Assembly: GCA_013287405.1 (NCBI GenBank)
Contig: JABDDW010000018.1
Span: forward strand, 1,254-27,431
Length of the DNA stretch: 26,178 nucleotides
Origin: Deltaproteobacteria bacterium
GTDB lineage: Bacteria > Bdellovibrionota > Bdellovibrionia > JABDDW01
Direction: 5' to 3'
Below the pieces are notes generated by a model. The model was not told where the DNA came from. It saw only the letters and a program-made list of their open reading frames with translations, and did no database searches. Numbering within the stretch: position 1 is the first letter of the stretch; every line of letters begins with the position of its first letter. The position numbers were made by a program, and so were the translations under genes. This document shows, in pieces, positions 1 to 9,272 of this stretch.

Positions 1-376
1 GGGATAAAAACATGATTCCAAAACCAAAAATCACCACAAAAAGTGCGTAGCGAGTGACATTAAAACTGATCAATTGGACGGTGACTGTCGTACCAATGGT
101 CGAACCAATGATCACGCCCATGACTTGAGCTAGTGTGACAACCCCTGCGCTGGCGAGGTTTACAAGGAGTACGGTCGAAGCCCCTGAGGACTGAAGAAGA
201 ACAGTGAGCCCAACCCCACCCAGTATGGCGAGTAAAGGACGCTGAGCCAGCCGACTCATAATGACACGAACTCGATCAGCCGCAAGATTTTGCAAATTTT
301 CTGAAGCCTGCATCATGCCGTACATGAAGAAGCAAATACCAGCCGCTAGCTGGACGAGATGTTGAACGATGTCCAT
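1..376 (-). CDS. Na+/phosphate cotransporter family protein (5' part, truncated by window edge)
   Basis: The first 125 codons of a polytopic membrane protein are present; the rest lies beyond the left edge. Translation from the ATG at 376 gives a hydrophobic N-terminus, then the motif QSSGAST at about residues 62-68 and AGVVTLAQVMGVIIGSTIGTT at about 77-97. This pair, a QSS motif followed by a glycine-rich segment ending in GTT, is the hallmark of the Na/Pi-cotransporter II family (PF02690, NptA/YjbB-like), which moves phosphate across the inner membrane with sodium. Residue 65 is Gly where many members have Ser. A purine-rich AGAGGA lies 13 nt upstream of the ATG, rather far for a ribosome binding site. 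The gene lies downstream of ftsY in the same direction, 135 nt away, and probably has its own promoter. Family assignment is firm; whether it transports phosphate or a related anion is not. Confidence 0.85.
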   Translation of the reverse strand, partial: MDIVQHLVQLAAGICFFMYGMMQASENLQNLAADRVRVIMSRLAQRPLLAILGGVGLTVLLQSSGASTVLLVNLASAGVVTLAQVMGVIIGSTIGTTVTVQLISFNVTRYALFVVIFGFGIMFLS

Positions 377-377
377 A

Positions 378-424
378 TAACTTAAGCTATCCTCTGGAAC
401 TCTTTCGGATTTTTTCTTAAGTTA
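378..424 (-). promoter_or_regulatory. Inverted repeat flanking the ribosome binding site of the Na/Pi transporter gene
   Basis: TAACTTAAG (378-386) and CTTAAGTTA (416-424) are perfect 9-bp inverted repeats separated by 29 nt. In the transcript, the 3' arm ends one base before the ATG at 376 and the purine-rich AGAGGA lies in the loop. A hairpin of this kind could affect ribosome access, or the repeat could be a DNA operator. The arms are AT-rich, so the stem would be weak. What binds it is unknown. Confidence 0.4.
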
Positions 425-459
425 CTAGATACGGTACGAATGTCTAGGTGGAATCTGCG

Positions 460-488
460 ATTTTCACTTCTGAAACGGCATTCGTCAA
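460..488 (-). promoter_or_regulatory. Candidate sigma-70 type promoter for the Na/Pi transporter gene
   Basis: On the minus strand TTGACG (488-483) is followed after 17 nt by GAAAAT (465-460). These match the -35 consensus at 5 of 6 and the -10 consensus at 4 of 6 positions with ideal spacing. The predicted start near 453 would give a leader of about 75 nt containing the 378-424 inverted repeat. No terminator is visible after ftsY, so read-through from that operon is also possible. Confidence 0.4.
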
Positions 489-511
489 GTTTTACTAATG
501 CAATTGTAGGA

Positions 512-1564
512 TCACATCCTCAGCAAACCCCGAGCGTACTCTTGGTTTGAAAACTTCTCTAAATCGCCAATCTTCTCTCCAGTGCCAATAAATTGGACTC
601 CGACCCCAACTTCATCGGCAATGGAGACGATAATTCCGCCCCGGGCGGTGCCGTCGAGTTTGGTGACAACGAGACTTGTAATCCCTAGGGCCTCGTTAAA
701 TTGCTGAGCTTGGATTTTGGCATTTTGTCCATTATTAGCATCTATAACCAAAATCGTTTCGTGGGGGGCACCCGGTAAAGCTTTGTCCACCACGCGCTTC
801 ACTTTTTTCAGTTCTTCCATTAGATTTTCTTTGGTGTGGAGGCGCCCAGCGGTGTCGACAATAATGACATCTTTATTTTCAGAGACTCCTTTTTGAATAC
901 CTTGAAAGGCCACCGCCGCAGCATCTTTTGTCGTTGTTGACATATACACATCAACTTTGGCCCGTTCACCCCAAGCGCGCAGCTGTTCTTCGGCTGCCGC
1001 TCTAAAAGTATCCCCGGCCACAATCAAGACCGTTCTTTGCAGTGAAGAATAGTATTGAGCAAGTTTTCCTATGGTCGTCGTCTTACCGACACCATTGACT
1101 CCGACGACAAGTACAATCCAAGGCTTGACGGCCCAGTTTCCCGACTTGACCGAAGCGGAATCTAATATTGACGAGATTTCTTCAAAGAGCGCCTCTTTGA
1201 CTTTCTGAAGTTGAGAAAGCTCCCCTCGTCCTAAAGTCTCTCTCACTTTCAAGAGTAGTTTTTCGACAGTCTTAGGGCCCAAATCGCTCGTATAGAGAAG
1301 CTCTTCCAGGGATTCTAAAAAAGAGGAATCAAATGTTTTTGTGTTTAAAATCAGACTGTCTAATTTATTTGTAAAAGCCTCTTGGGTTTTGGCTAGAAGA
1401 GATTTGATATCTGGCTTTATTTTTGGTGTGGAAGCTGGCGCTGCTTGGGGCTTTACTTTTTTGCGAGAATAAAAAATGGCAGCAACAAAAAGACAAAGTA
1501 ATAGAACTGCCCCGATTTCCAAATCGATCGTAGGAACAAATCCAAACCACAGCGTGTCATTCAT
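512..1564 (-). CDS. ftsY: FtsY, signal recognition particle receptor GTPase
   Basis: The SRP receptor docks SRP-ribosome complexes at the inner membrane for co-translational insertion. The 350-residue product has the SRP-type NG domain: a helical N domain at about 55-135, P-loop GVNGVGKTT (155-163), DTFRAAA (185-191), DTAGR (237-241), TKLDG (301-305) and the closing segment GTGEKIGDLEKF (327-338). Instead of the long acidic A domain of E. coli FtsY, it begins with one hydrophobic segment at about 14-32 followed by RKKVK, which looks like a true transmembrane anchor. The gene is last in glyS-ppdK-smc-ftsY, 62 nt after smc. No Shine-Dalgarno sequence precedes the ATG; instead the start codon is the last ATG of a degenerate tandem repeat. 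The assignment is secure. Confidence 0.97.
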   Translation of the reverse strand: MNDTLWFGFVPTIDLEIGAVLLLCLFVAAIFYSRKKVKPQAAPASTPKIKPDIKSLLAKTQEAFTNKLDSLILNTKTFDSSFLESLEELLYTSDLGPKTVEKLLLKVRETLGRGELSQLQKVKEALFEEISSILDSASVKSGNWAVKPWIVLVVGVNGVGKTTTIGKLAQYYSSLQRTVLIVAGDTFRAAAEEQLRAWGERAKVDVYMSTTTKDAAAVAFQGIQKGVSENKDVIIVDTAGRLHTKENLMEELKKVKRVVDKALPGAPHETILVIDANNGQNAKIQAQQFNEALGITSLVVTKLDGTARGGIIVSIADEVGVGVQFIGTGEKIGDLEKFSNQEYARGLLRM

Positions 1565-1614
1565 AAAAAATTGGCATAAAAATCAGACATAAAAATTGGG
1601 TATAAAACTGACAT
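1561..1614 (-). other. Possible 17-codon upstream ORF overlapping the ftsY start
   Basis: An ATG at 1614-1612 opens a frame MSVLYPIFMSDFYANFL whose TGA (1563-1561) overlaps the ftsY start codon as ATGA. It consists of the tandem-repeat units themselves and has no Shine-Dalgarno sequence, so it may never be translated. If it is, it would carry ribosomes from the end of smc to the start of ftsY. It is listed because ftsY itself lacks a visible ribosome binding site. Confidence 0.2.
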
Positions 1615-1623
1615 AAAATCAGG
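1562..1623. repeat. Degenerate tandem repeat between smc and ftsY
   Basis: Five units of 13, 13, 13, 11 and 12 nt begin at 1562, 1575, 1588, 1601 and 1612 on the plus strand, with consensus CATAAAAAT(T/C)(G/A)G(G/A). On the coding strand each unit reads pyrimidine-rich then TTTTATG (one has TATA), so most units end in an ATG. The last ATG is the ftsY start codon. The array fills the whole smc-ftsY gap. Confidence 0.7.
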
Positions 1624-1626
1624 AAA

Positions 1627-4600
1627 TCAGGCGTTCAACTGGACAGCCACCATCTTTGAAACCCCGGGATCCTCCATTGTCACCCCATAGAGTGTATTAT
1701 TAATCTCCATGGTGTGTTTGTTATGCGTTACCAATATGACCTGGCTGCGTTTGGCCATTTCTTTTACCAGATCGTTAAAGCGGTAAACGTTCGCGTCGTC
1801 AAGTGGCGCGTCCACCTCGTCGAGTAAACAGAAGGGGGAGGGTTTAAAAAGAAATATAGCGAAGATGAGACTAACGGCCGTAAGAGCCTTCTCCCCACCT
1901 GATAATAATGTGACACTCTGAAGTTTCTTACCTGGAGGGCGAGCCATAATTTCTATTCCCGGCTCCCCTGGATTTTCAGGATTTTCAACAAGAATCAGCT
2001 CGGCCTCGCCGCCACCAAAGAGTACAGGAAAGACTTTCTTAAATCGTTCATTTACGGCTTCATAAGTGTCCCTAAAGCGCCTATTACAAATTCGATTAAT
2101 ACGGTCGATAACTTTGCGCAAACTCTCCATGGCATTAATCAAGTCTTGTTGCTGTTTTGATAGAAAATCATAGCGGGTAGAAAGTTCTTCGTATTCTTGA
2201 ATGGCCGTAAGATTCACTTCACCTATTTTTTTAAGCTTATCACGAAGATCATTGAGTTCTTCTTGGGCAAGATGAAAATTCTCGTCGCCAGCCGGATTTT
2301 GTGCATACTGCTGGGCGACTTCACTTAAATTAAGCATATAACGCTCTAAAATTTGGTCACTCAAATACTTCTGGTTCAATTCCGTCTGAGAAATTTTAAG
2401 TTGGCCTTCGCTCATCTCATGACTGAGCTGATTTGAAATTTTTTGGCTTTCTGCCACGCTCTCTTCGATCACACGAACTTGGCCCGCCGCCTTTTCATAT
2501 TTTTCCCTAGACTCTTGAAGTTCTCGTTCGACCTTCTTAACCTCACCAAGAAGTCTGTCAAATTCACTTCGGGTTTCTTCTAATTGTTGAATATATTTTT
2601 CCAAAACCTCAGAATTTTTAGAACTGTCTTCAGCCATCCTTGAGAGTTGACCCTCAGTCTCTCCGAGATTAAGCTCAAGACGTTCTCTCTGATCTTTAAG
2701 GCCAGAGAATTCTTGACTCTTTCTTGCGGCCCGCACCTGAGCTTCAGTGGCGTCTTGGTTTAATTTTTCAAGGCCAATTTTTGTAGTTGCCAATTCCTGT
2801 TCAAGATTCTTTGAACTCGTTTCATATTGTTCACAGGTTTGCCGGAGATCTTTGGCTGAAACCTGGGCCCCATCGAGATGGCTCACGATCGTGTTAAGCT
2901 GAGTTTTTAAACCTTCTACGTCCCGTTCTTGGCGGCGGATGGCTTCTTCCACATTTTTAAACTCGGCCTCTGCTCGCTCAAGGTCTTTTTTTCGATCTAA
3001 GATCTGAATTTCTTGTTCAAAACTCTGCTTCTGGGCGTTCTCAAGGTCCTTGGTTACCCTCGCCAATTGGGCTTCAAGCTTTTCTAAACTCGAAACCGCT
3101 AGGGCCAGTTTTCCGGAAGCTTCATCACGCCTGAGTTTAAGTTCTTTGATTTCACGTTTTTGTTTTAAAATTCCTGAATCCGCACCTTCGCTACTCCCTC
3201 CAGTAAGACTTCCATCTTGAGAAAGGAGGTCCCCGTCTAGAGTAACAAAAGAATATCCTTTTAAAGCTGGCCTAAGCTGAAGGGCCGTTTGAAGTGTATC
3301 GACAACGACAACCCCATCTAATATATGGGCTAAAGTTTTTTGATGTAACTCGGGAACCGAAATGAGGTCTTTTAAATAACCCTTAACTCGGGGATCGTCT
3401 TTGGGAACATTAAAGCTTTGCCGTTTCACCTCTTCAATAAGATCAGCATTGAAGAAAGTGCTTCGACCGGCTTTTTCTTCTTTCAATAGCTCCACTGCAT
3501 TTATGGCTCTCTTACTTTGAGGTGTCAGAATGCTTTGTAAACGATCACCCAAAGCGGCTTCCATAGCCAGCTCATAGTCTTTTGGAACTTCCACCACGTC
3601 CGCTACGAGTTGAAAGGCCTCTTCCACACCGCCGTCTGCGGTCAAACGAAGATGCTTTTCTTTCTGCCAAGTCATGACTTTTTTTACACCTTCGTGGAAC
3701 CCTTCAAAGTTCAGGGTCAAAGCTTCAAGGCCATGGAGCCTTCCCACGACCTTGTTATGTTCATCCTTAAATTGCTCAACTTGGGTCCTCCGTTCGGCCA
3801 CTTCCGCCTTGAGGACACTCTGATTCTCTTCGAAATTCTTGACATCGCTCATAATGCTTAATTGCATTTGCCTTGAAGATTCTAAAAGAGCAAAGGCTTT
3901 GTTGCGGACACCTTCGAACTCCGTTTTTTTAGAGACTAGCTCTTTAGCAACGGCCTCTGAATCAGATAATCGTCTGGCAATCTCATCTTGAGAGGTTTGA
4001 TAGCTAGAGATCTTAACTTCGACCGTGGTGAGACTTTGGATCGTCCCCATCAATTCACGGCGGACTTGAGTTAGTTTTTCATCAAATTCGCGAGATTTCA
4101 AAACAGCAAGAGCTGAAATCTCCCCCTTTTCAACAGCTTCTCGATTGAACTTTTCTAACTCTCCTTCAACTAAACGCAGTTGGGCCATTGAATGATCTAG
4201 ATCCCGACGTAAAATATCCCGCCTGGCTATGACTTCCGATTTAAGGGTGCCTGCCAATTCTTCATTTCGTTTCGAGGTATCTATTTCAAGCTGTAGAAGT
4301 TGCAGGGCGGATTCTTTCTTTTGAACTTGGGTTTGAATCTCAAAATGCCTTGCCTGCTCCAGGTTCACATTTCTTTCGAGTTCCAAAAGCTCTAGTTTTA
4401 GATTTTGAAGCTCAGCTATAGCCCTGGCATATTTTGCCTGGTTCTCCTCTGAAAGATCTCTTTTTTCATTGATTCTTGCCGCAAGTTGGTCAAGTTCAGA
4501 TTTGATTTCTAGATATTTTTTTGAACTAATCCAAAGATCTAATTCTTGAGCTCGGGTTTTAATTTCCTTATATCGCTCCGCCCGCTTTGCCTGACGCTGG

Positions 4601-5223
4601 AGGCTATCAAGTTGCCTTCGGAGTTCACCTATAATATCGTTGAGCCGAATCAAGTTTTGTTCGGTACTTTCTAACTTTCTTTGGGATTCGCGCTTTCTGA
4701 CCTTGAATTTAGTTATTCCCGCAGCTTCTTCAATAAGGGTCCGGCGGTCCTCGGGTTTAGCCGTAATTATTTTTCCGATCTGACCTTGTTCAACAATTGA
4801 AAACCCCTTTGAACCGGCACCCGTGTCCATAAAAATATCAACAATATCTTTAAGACGACAGATTTCTTTATTAATGAAATATTCGCTCTCCCCGCTACGG
4901 TGGAGGCGACGGGTAATCATGATCTCTGAGTGTTTGGCCCACTTCGCAGGAAAGGGTCCCCCATCATTGGCTAGGGTTAGCGAAACCTCAGCCATTCCCA
5001 AAGGGGAGAAGTTCTCGCTACCATTGAAAATGACATCTTCCATTGAGGCCCCTCGGAGGTGCTTAGCACTTTGCTCACCCATAACCCAAACAAGAGCATC
5101 TACAATATTGGATTTGCCACATCCGTTGGGGCCGACAATCCCTGTGATTCCATTGTCAAAAGTGATGACCGTACGATCTTTAAAGCTTTTGAAACCGACC
5201 AGTTCTAGACGTTGTATCTTCAA
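1627..5223 (-). CDS. smc: SMC chromosome condensation/segregation ATPase
   Basis: This is a full-length bacterial SMC of 1198 residues. The N-terminal ATPase half carries Walker A GPNGCGKS (31-38) and the Q-loop context SIVEQGQIGKI. A long heptad coiled coil follows, then a glycine-containing hinge at roughly 500-690, the returning coiled coil, and the C-terminal half with signature LSGGE (1107-1111) and Walker B LLDEVDAPLDD (1133-1143). SMC dimers work with ScpA and ScpB, not seen here, to organise and separate chromosomes. The start is TTG at 5223-5221, overlapping the ppdK TGA by 4 nt (TTGA). GGGAAAGC just upstream can act as ribosome binding site, and the residues after this start (MKIQRLELVGFKSF) are the canonical SMC N-terminus, so no later start fits. 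Translational coupling to ppdK is likely. Confidence 0.98.
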   Translation of the reverse strand: MKIQRLELVGFKSFKDRTVITFDNGITGIVGPNGCGKSNIVDALVWVMGEQSAKHLRGASMEDVIFNGSENFSPLGMAEVSLTLANDGGPFPAKWAKHSEIMITRRLHRSGESEYFINKEICRLKDIVDIFMDTGAGSKGFSIVEQGQIGKIITAKPEDRRTLIEEAAGITKFKVRKRESQRKLESTEQNLIRLNDIIGELRRQLDSLQRQAKRAERYKEIKTRAQELDLWISSKKYLEIKSELDQLAARINEKRDLSEENQAKYARAIAELQNLKLELLELERNVNLEQARHFEIQTQVQKKESALQLLQLEIDTSKRNEELAGTLKSEVIARRDILRRDLDHSMAQLRLVEGELEKFNREAVEKGEISALAVLKSREFDEKLTQVRRELMGTIQSLTTVEVKISSYQTSQDEIARRLSDSEAVAKELVSKKTEFEGVRNKAFALLESSRQMQLSIMSDVKNFEENQSVLKAEVAERRTQVEQFKDEHNKVVGRLHGLEALTLNFEGFHEGVKKVMTWQKEKHLRLTADGGVEEAFQLVADVVEVPKDYELAMEAALGDRLQSILTPQSKRAINAVELLKEEKAGRSTFFNADLIEEVKRQSFNVPKDDPRVKGYLKDLISVPELHQKTLAHILDGVVVVDTLQTALQLRPALKGYSFVTLDGDLLSQDGSLTGGSSEGADSGILKQKREIKELKLRRDEASGKLALAVSSLEKLEAQLARVTKDLENAQKQSFEQEIQILDRKKDLERAEAEFKNVEEAIRRQERDVEGLKTQLNTIVSHLDGAQVSAKDLRQTCEQYETSSKNLEQELATTKIGLEKLNQDATEAQVRAARKSQEFSGLKDQRERLELNLGETEGQLSRMAEDSSKNSEVLEKYIQQLEETRSEFDRLLGEVKKVERELQESREKYEKAAGQVRVIEESVAESQKISNQLSHEMSEGQLKISQTELNQKYLSDQILERYMLNLSEVAQQYAQNPAGDENFHLAQEELNDLRDKLKKIGEVNLTAIQEYEELSTRYDFLSKQQQDLINAMESLRKVIDRINRICNRRFRDTYEAVNERFKKVFPVLFGGGEAELILVENPENPGEPGIEIMARPPGKKLQSVTLLSGGEKALTAVSLIFAIFLFKPSPFCLLDEVDAPLDDANVYRFNDLVKEMAKRSQVILVTHNKHTMEINNTLYGVTMEDPGVSKMVAVQLNA

Positions 5224-7880
5224 TGCTTTCCCTTTTGCAAAACCGCGGCTTGAGCCGCGGCAAGACGAGCGACCGGTACTCGGTATGGGGAGCAGCTGAC
5301 GTAATCCAAACCTACTTCATTAAAGAACTCTATGCTTGCCGGATCCCCACCGTGTTCTCCGCATATCCCTATCTTTAAATCAGACCTGGATTTTCGTCCC
5401 AAATCAACCGCTATTTTGACTAAACCGCCCACTCCCCTACGGTCGATACTCACGAAGGGATCCTTTTCAAATAAACCTAGGCCCACGTAGACCCCAAGAA
5501 ATTTACCGGCATCGTCCCGAGAAAGGCCCAATGTGGTTTGCGTTAAATCATTTGTCCCAAACGAAAAGAACTCGGCCTCCTTTGCTATTTCGTCAGCGGT
5601 TATAGCCGCCCGCGGAAGCTCGATCATCGTACCTATTTTATAACTGAACTTTGTACCCGTTTCTTTTTGTACCCTAAGAATTTCCTCTTCGACCAGGTTT
5701 CTCATGAGTCGTAGTTCCTTCTCCGTATTGATTAAGGGGATCATGATTTCTGGAATAACCTTGGCCTCCGCCGCCGCTTCGGCAATGGCTCTAGCTTGCA
5801 TAATGTAAATTTCGGGAAAGGTAACGGCTAACCGGCACCCGCGATGCCCGAGCATAGGATTAGTCTCATGAAGAGACTTGATTTTTGCTTTAAGGCGGTT
5901 GAGATCTATATTCAATTTCTGGGCTAGGTTCGCAATGTCGGCTTCGGTCTGAGGTAGAAATTCATGAAGAGGGGGGTCAAGAAGTCTTATTACAACGGGA
6001 TAGCCCTTCATCACTTCAAAAAGTTGCTTAAAATCCCCTTTTTGCATCGGTAAGATTTTCGAGAGAGCCTGTTTTCGATCCTCTTTATTTTCCGCCACAA
6101 TCATTTCACGCACGGCATCTATTCGATCGAAATCAAAAAACATGTGTTCAGTTCGGCAAAGACCAATACCCTCGGCCCCAAAACTTCGAGCGACAACAGC
6201 ATCTTTAGGGGTATCTGCATTGGTAAAGATACCCAGTCTACGATACTTGTCGGCCAAGGTCATAAGTTCTGCAAACTCTCCGCTAAGCTTAGGTTCCACC
6301 GTTTTAACTTCTCCTAAGAAAACCTCTCCGGTGCCCCCATCCAAGGTAATAACATCCCCCTTCTTTATAACTTGCCCACGAACGTGAAACTCTTCGTTGT
6401 GTTCATCGACATTGATGTCTCCACATCCAGCCACGCAGGACTTACCCATTCCCCTGGCCACAACGGCGGCATGGCTGGTCATTCCACCACGGGTCGTTAG
6501 AATTCCCTGGGCAACGACCATGCCGTGGATGTCCTCTGGGGATGTCTCAGTCCTGACAAGAATGGTCTTCTTACCCCCCTCACTCCACTTCTCAGCATCT
6601 TCCGGAGTAAAAACCACCTGACCACACGCCGCACCCGGGCTCGCCGGCAACCCTTTGGCTAGCTGATTTTTCTTGGCTTTGGGGTCAAGGGTGGGATGCA
6701 AAATCTGATCGACCGAATAAGGATTCACCCTAAGTAAGGCCTCCTTCTCGGAGATCAGATTCTCTTTTAACATTTCGATGGCAATACGAATGCTTGCCGC
6801 AGCCGAGCGCTTACCATTTCGAGTTTGGAGCATCCATAGTTTATTTTGTTCGATTGTAAACTCTATGTCTTGCATGTCTTTATAGTGGCGCTCGAGTTTC
6901 TGGTAAATTTCTACAAGTTGGCTGTACGCCGCGGGCATGACTTCTTGAAGTTTCGAAATGGGGAGAGGTGTTCGGATCCCCGCCACCACATCCTCGCCTT
7001 GGGCATTGACCAAAAATTCGCCAAAGAATTTTTTCTCTCCCGTTGAGGGATCTCTTGTAAAAGCCACCCCGGTGGCTGAATCATCGCCCCGATTGCCGAA
7101 AACCATGGCCTGAACATTGACGGCGGTGCCCCAAGTGTCTGGAATAGAATTGAGCTTCCTATAGGTTATAGCTCGGGCGGTGTTCCAGCTTTCAAAAACA
7201 GCGCTAACCGCTCCCCTCAGCTGTTCTATAGGATCTGTGGGGAATTTTTTACCAGTATGTTCTAAGATTTTTTTCTTAAAAATAAGAGTAAGCCCTTTAA
7301 GATCTTCTGCGCTCAAATCCGTATCGTTATGAACTTTCTTTTTTTCTTTAAGGTCCTCAAGTTCAACTTCTAGAAAACTTGAATTCATTCCCATAACCAC
7401 ATTTGAGTACATCTGAATGAACCGGCGATAACTGTCATAAGCAAATCTGGGGTTCTTTGATATATCGGCAAGCCCCTCAGTGGTCTCATCGTTGAGACCA
7501 AGGTTTAATATTGTGTCCATCATTCCAGGCATGGACACCCTAGCCCCCGACCTCACACTCACTAAAAGGGGATTCTTTTTATCTCCAAATCCCTTTTCCA
7601 AAATTTTTTCAATTTTTCCAATATTTCTTAAAATATCACTCCAAATGCCTTCGGGTATTTGCTTGCCCTCGGCATTATAGATTCCGCAGACCGTTGTCGA
7701 AATCGTGAATCCCGGAGGGACGGGAATGCCAAGGGAAGTCATTTCGGCAAGACCAGCACCCTTGCCGCCTAAAATATTTTTTTGAGTGAAGTCGCCTTCT
7801 GAGCCATCGGGTCCGAAGAAAAAAACGTTTTGTGAACTCGATTTGGACATAGCCTTCACCCTGTCTTGATTAAGTTCCAT
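5220..7880 (-). CDS. ppdK: Pyruvate, phosphate dikinase
   Basis: PPDK interconverts pyruvate, ATP and Pi with PEP, AMP and PPi in the cytoplasm. The 886 residues match the usual length. In order they show an ATP-grasp-like N-terminal domain (GGKGAGLAEM at 38-47, SVRSGARVSMPGMMDT at 108-123), the phosphohistidine swivelling domain with GGMTSHAA (465-472, catalytic His470) and the C-terminal PEP/pyruvate barrel with ICGEHGGDP (catalytic Cys840). All key residues are present. The chosen ATG at 7880 has a GGGGGG tract 8 nt upstream; a second ATG at residue 11 is preceded by AGGGTGAAGG and is also possible. The gene follows glyS by 15 nt and overlaps smc by 4 nt. PPDK here could serve gluconeogenesis from amino acids, which would suit a predator or scavenger, but that is inference. 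Confidence 0.97.
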   Translation of the reverse strand: MELNQDRVKAMSKSSSQNVFFFGPDGSEGDFTQKNILGGKGAGLAEMTSLGIPVPPGFTISTTVCGIYNAEGKQIPEGIWSDILRNIGKIEKILEKGFGDKKNPLLVSVRSGARVSMPGMMDTILNLGLNDETTEGLADISKNPRFAYDSYRRFIQMYSNVVMGMNSSFLEVELEDLKEKKKVHNDTDLSAEDLKGLTLIFKKKILEHTGKKFPTDPIEQLRGAVSAVFESWNTARAITYRKLNSIPDTWGTAVNVQAMVFGNRGDDSATGVAFTRDPSTGEKKFFGEFLVNAQGEDVVAGIRTPLPISKLQEVMPAAYSQLVEIYQKLERHYKDMQDIEFTIEQNKLWMLQTRNGKRSAAASIRIAIEMLKENLISEKEALLRVNPYSVDQILHPTLDPKAKKNQLAKGLPASPGAACGQVVFTPEDAEKWSEGGKKTILVRTETSPEDIHGMVVAQGILTTRGGMTSHAAVVARGMGKSCVAGCGDINVDEHNEEFHVRGQVIKKGDVITLDGGTGEVFLGEVKTVEPKLSGEFAELMTLADKYRRLGIFTNADTPKDAVVARSFGAEGIGLCRTEHMFFDFDRIDAVREMIVAENKEDRKQALSKILPMQKGDFKQLFEVMKGYPVVIRLLDPPLHEFLPQTEADIANLAQKLNIDLNRLKAKIKSLHETNPMLGHRGCRLAVTFPEIYIMQARAIAEAAAEAKVIPEIMIPLINTEKELRLMRNLVEEEILRVQKETGTKFSYKIGTMIELPRAAITADEIAKEAEFFSFGTNDLTQTTLGLSRDDAGKFLGVYVGLGLFEKDPFVSIDRRGVGGLVKIAVDLGRKSRSDLKIGICGEHGGDPASIEFFNEVGLDYVSCSPYRVPVARLAAAQAAVLQKGKH

Positions 7881-7895
7881 AAAGCCCCCCTTTTT

Positions 7896-9236
7896 CTAAA
7901 AAGATTTAAGCTTCGCTTTAATATATTCCTTAAGCTGAGTCATATCGACGCGGTCTTGCGCCATTGTATCTCTATGCCTAACAGTGACCTTCTTGTCATT
8001 GAGTGAATCAAAATCAAAAGTCACGCACAAAGGTGTTCCGATTTCGTCTTGGCGACGGTATCTCTTCCCAATGCTTGAGGCTTCGTCATATTGAGACTTC
8101 ATTTCGTCAATAAATTCTTCTTGGAGTCTTTGGGTGGGAGCAGAAAGCTCTTCTTTTTTACTTAAGGGAAGAAAAGCCACCTTAATCGGAGCGAGCTCGG
8201 GGTGAAATCCTAAAACAACCCTTAGATCTTCTCCGGTTCCTTCTTCTCGATAAGCATCGCAAAGAGTGGCCAATAAAGAGCGATCACAACCCGCACTGGT
8301 CTCTATGATATAGGGAATAAATTTTTCCTTGGTGGCTTCTTCAAAATATTCTAAATTCTTTTTTGAAAATTCTTGATGTCGACCTAAATCGAAATTAGTC
8401 CGATTGTGGATCCCCTCTAATTCTTGCCAGCCGAAGGGAAATTGGTACTGAATATCGAAGGCAGATTTTGCATAGTGGGCCAGCTCCCCTTCTTTATGCT
8501 GATGATAACGAAGGTTCGATTTTTTGAAGCCATATTTCAAATACCAATCAAGTCTCCAGGCCTTCCATTTTTCCATCCATTCGTCATCGGCCCCAGGTTT
8601 AACGAAGTATTGCATTTCCATTTGCTCAAATTCCCGTGTTCTGAAAATGAAATTCCCAGGTGTAATCTCATTTCTAAAAGCTTTTCCAATCTGGGCGATC
8701 CCAAAAGGAAGTTTTCTTCTTGAGGCCACTTGAACATTTAGAAAATTAACGTAAATTCCTTGAGCGGTCTCTGGTCTTAAATAGACGATAGAGGCGTCCT
8801 CTTCTACGGGACCCATAAACGTCTTGAACATGAGATTAAAATTTCGCGGTGCTGTGAGTTCGCCGCCGCAGTTGGGGCAGTTCTTTGAAACATCAATTTG
8901 ATCGGCGCGGAACCTGTTTCTGCATTTTTTGCAATCGACGAGTGGATCGGTAAAGCCATCCACATGGCCTGAAGCTTTCCACACCATCGGCGCCATCAAG
9001 ATGGCGGCATCCAGCCCCTCTATATCAGGCCTTCGAGTCATGGCATTCCACCAAGCTCTCTTGACGTTAAGCTTTAATTCCACACCCAGCGGACCGTAGT
9101 CCCAGCAGGCGTTGATGCCTCCGTAGATCTCGCTACTCTGGAATACGAACCCTCTTCTTTTGCAAAGAGAAACCATTTTCGATAGATCATCTAAAGATTT
9201 AGAATTACTGGTATTTTTTTCATCGCTGAGTGACAT
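7896..9236 (-). CDS. glyS: Glycyl-tRNA synthetase, homodimeric class II type
   Basis: The enzyme charges tRNA-Gly. The 446-residue protein is the single-chain alpha2 form (archaeal/eukaryotic/Firmicute type), not the alpha2-beta2 form of most proteobacteria. It has the class II core with motif 2 [19 protein letters not shown] (187-205), motif 3 around [14 protein letters not shown] (316-329) and a zinc-ribbon-like insertion with Cys102, Cys105, Cys120 and Cys123. The C-terminal part (about 355-446) is the anticodon-binding domain. GGGG lies 8 nt before the ATG. It is the first gene of the operon with ppdK, smc and ftsY and has a good promoter candidate upstream. The single-chain form is sometimes given other symbols, but the function is secure. 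Confidence 0.97.
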   Translation of the reverse strand: MSLSDEKNTSNSKSLDDLSKMVSLCKRRGFVFQSSEIYGGINACWDYGPLGVELKLNVKRAWWNAMTRRPDIEGLDAAILMAPMVWKASGHVDGFTDPLVDCKKCRNRFRADQIDVSKNCPNCGGELTAPRNFNLMFKTFMGPVEEDASIVYLRPETAQGIYVNFLNVQVASRRKLPFGIAQIGKAFRNEITPGNFIFRTREFEQMEMQYFVKPGADDEWMEKWKAWRLDWYLKYGFKKSNLRYHQHKEGELAHYAKSAFDIQYQFPFGWQELEGIHNRTNFDLGRHQEFSKKNLEYFEEATKEKFIPYIIETSAGCDRSLLATLCDAYREEGTGEDLRVVLGFHPELAPIKVAFLPLSKKEELSAPTQRLQEEFIDEMKSQYDEASSIGKRYRRQDEIGTPLCVTFDFDSLNDKKVTVRHRDTMAQDRVDMTQLKEYIKAKLKSF

Positions 9237-9272
9237 GAAATGGCCCCTTTTTTCACGGAGAAAGACGGTGAA

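Noticed and set aside
4823..5299. A 158-codon plus-strand open frame across the smc/ppdK junction
   Set aside because: It is fully antisense to two certain genes, has arginine/serine/proline-rich composition typical of a shadow frame and no ribosome binding site of note.
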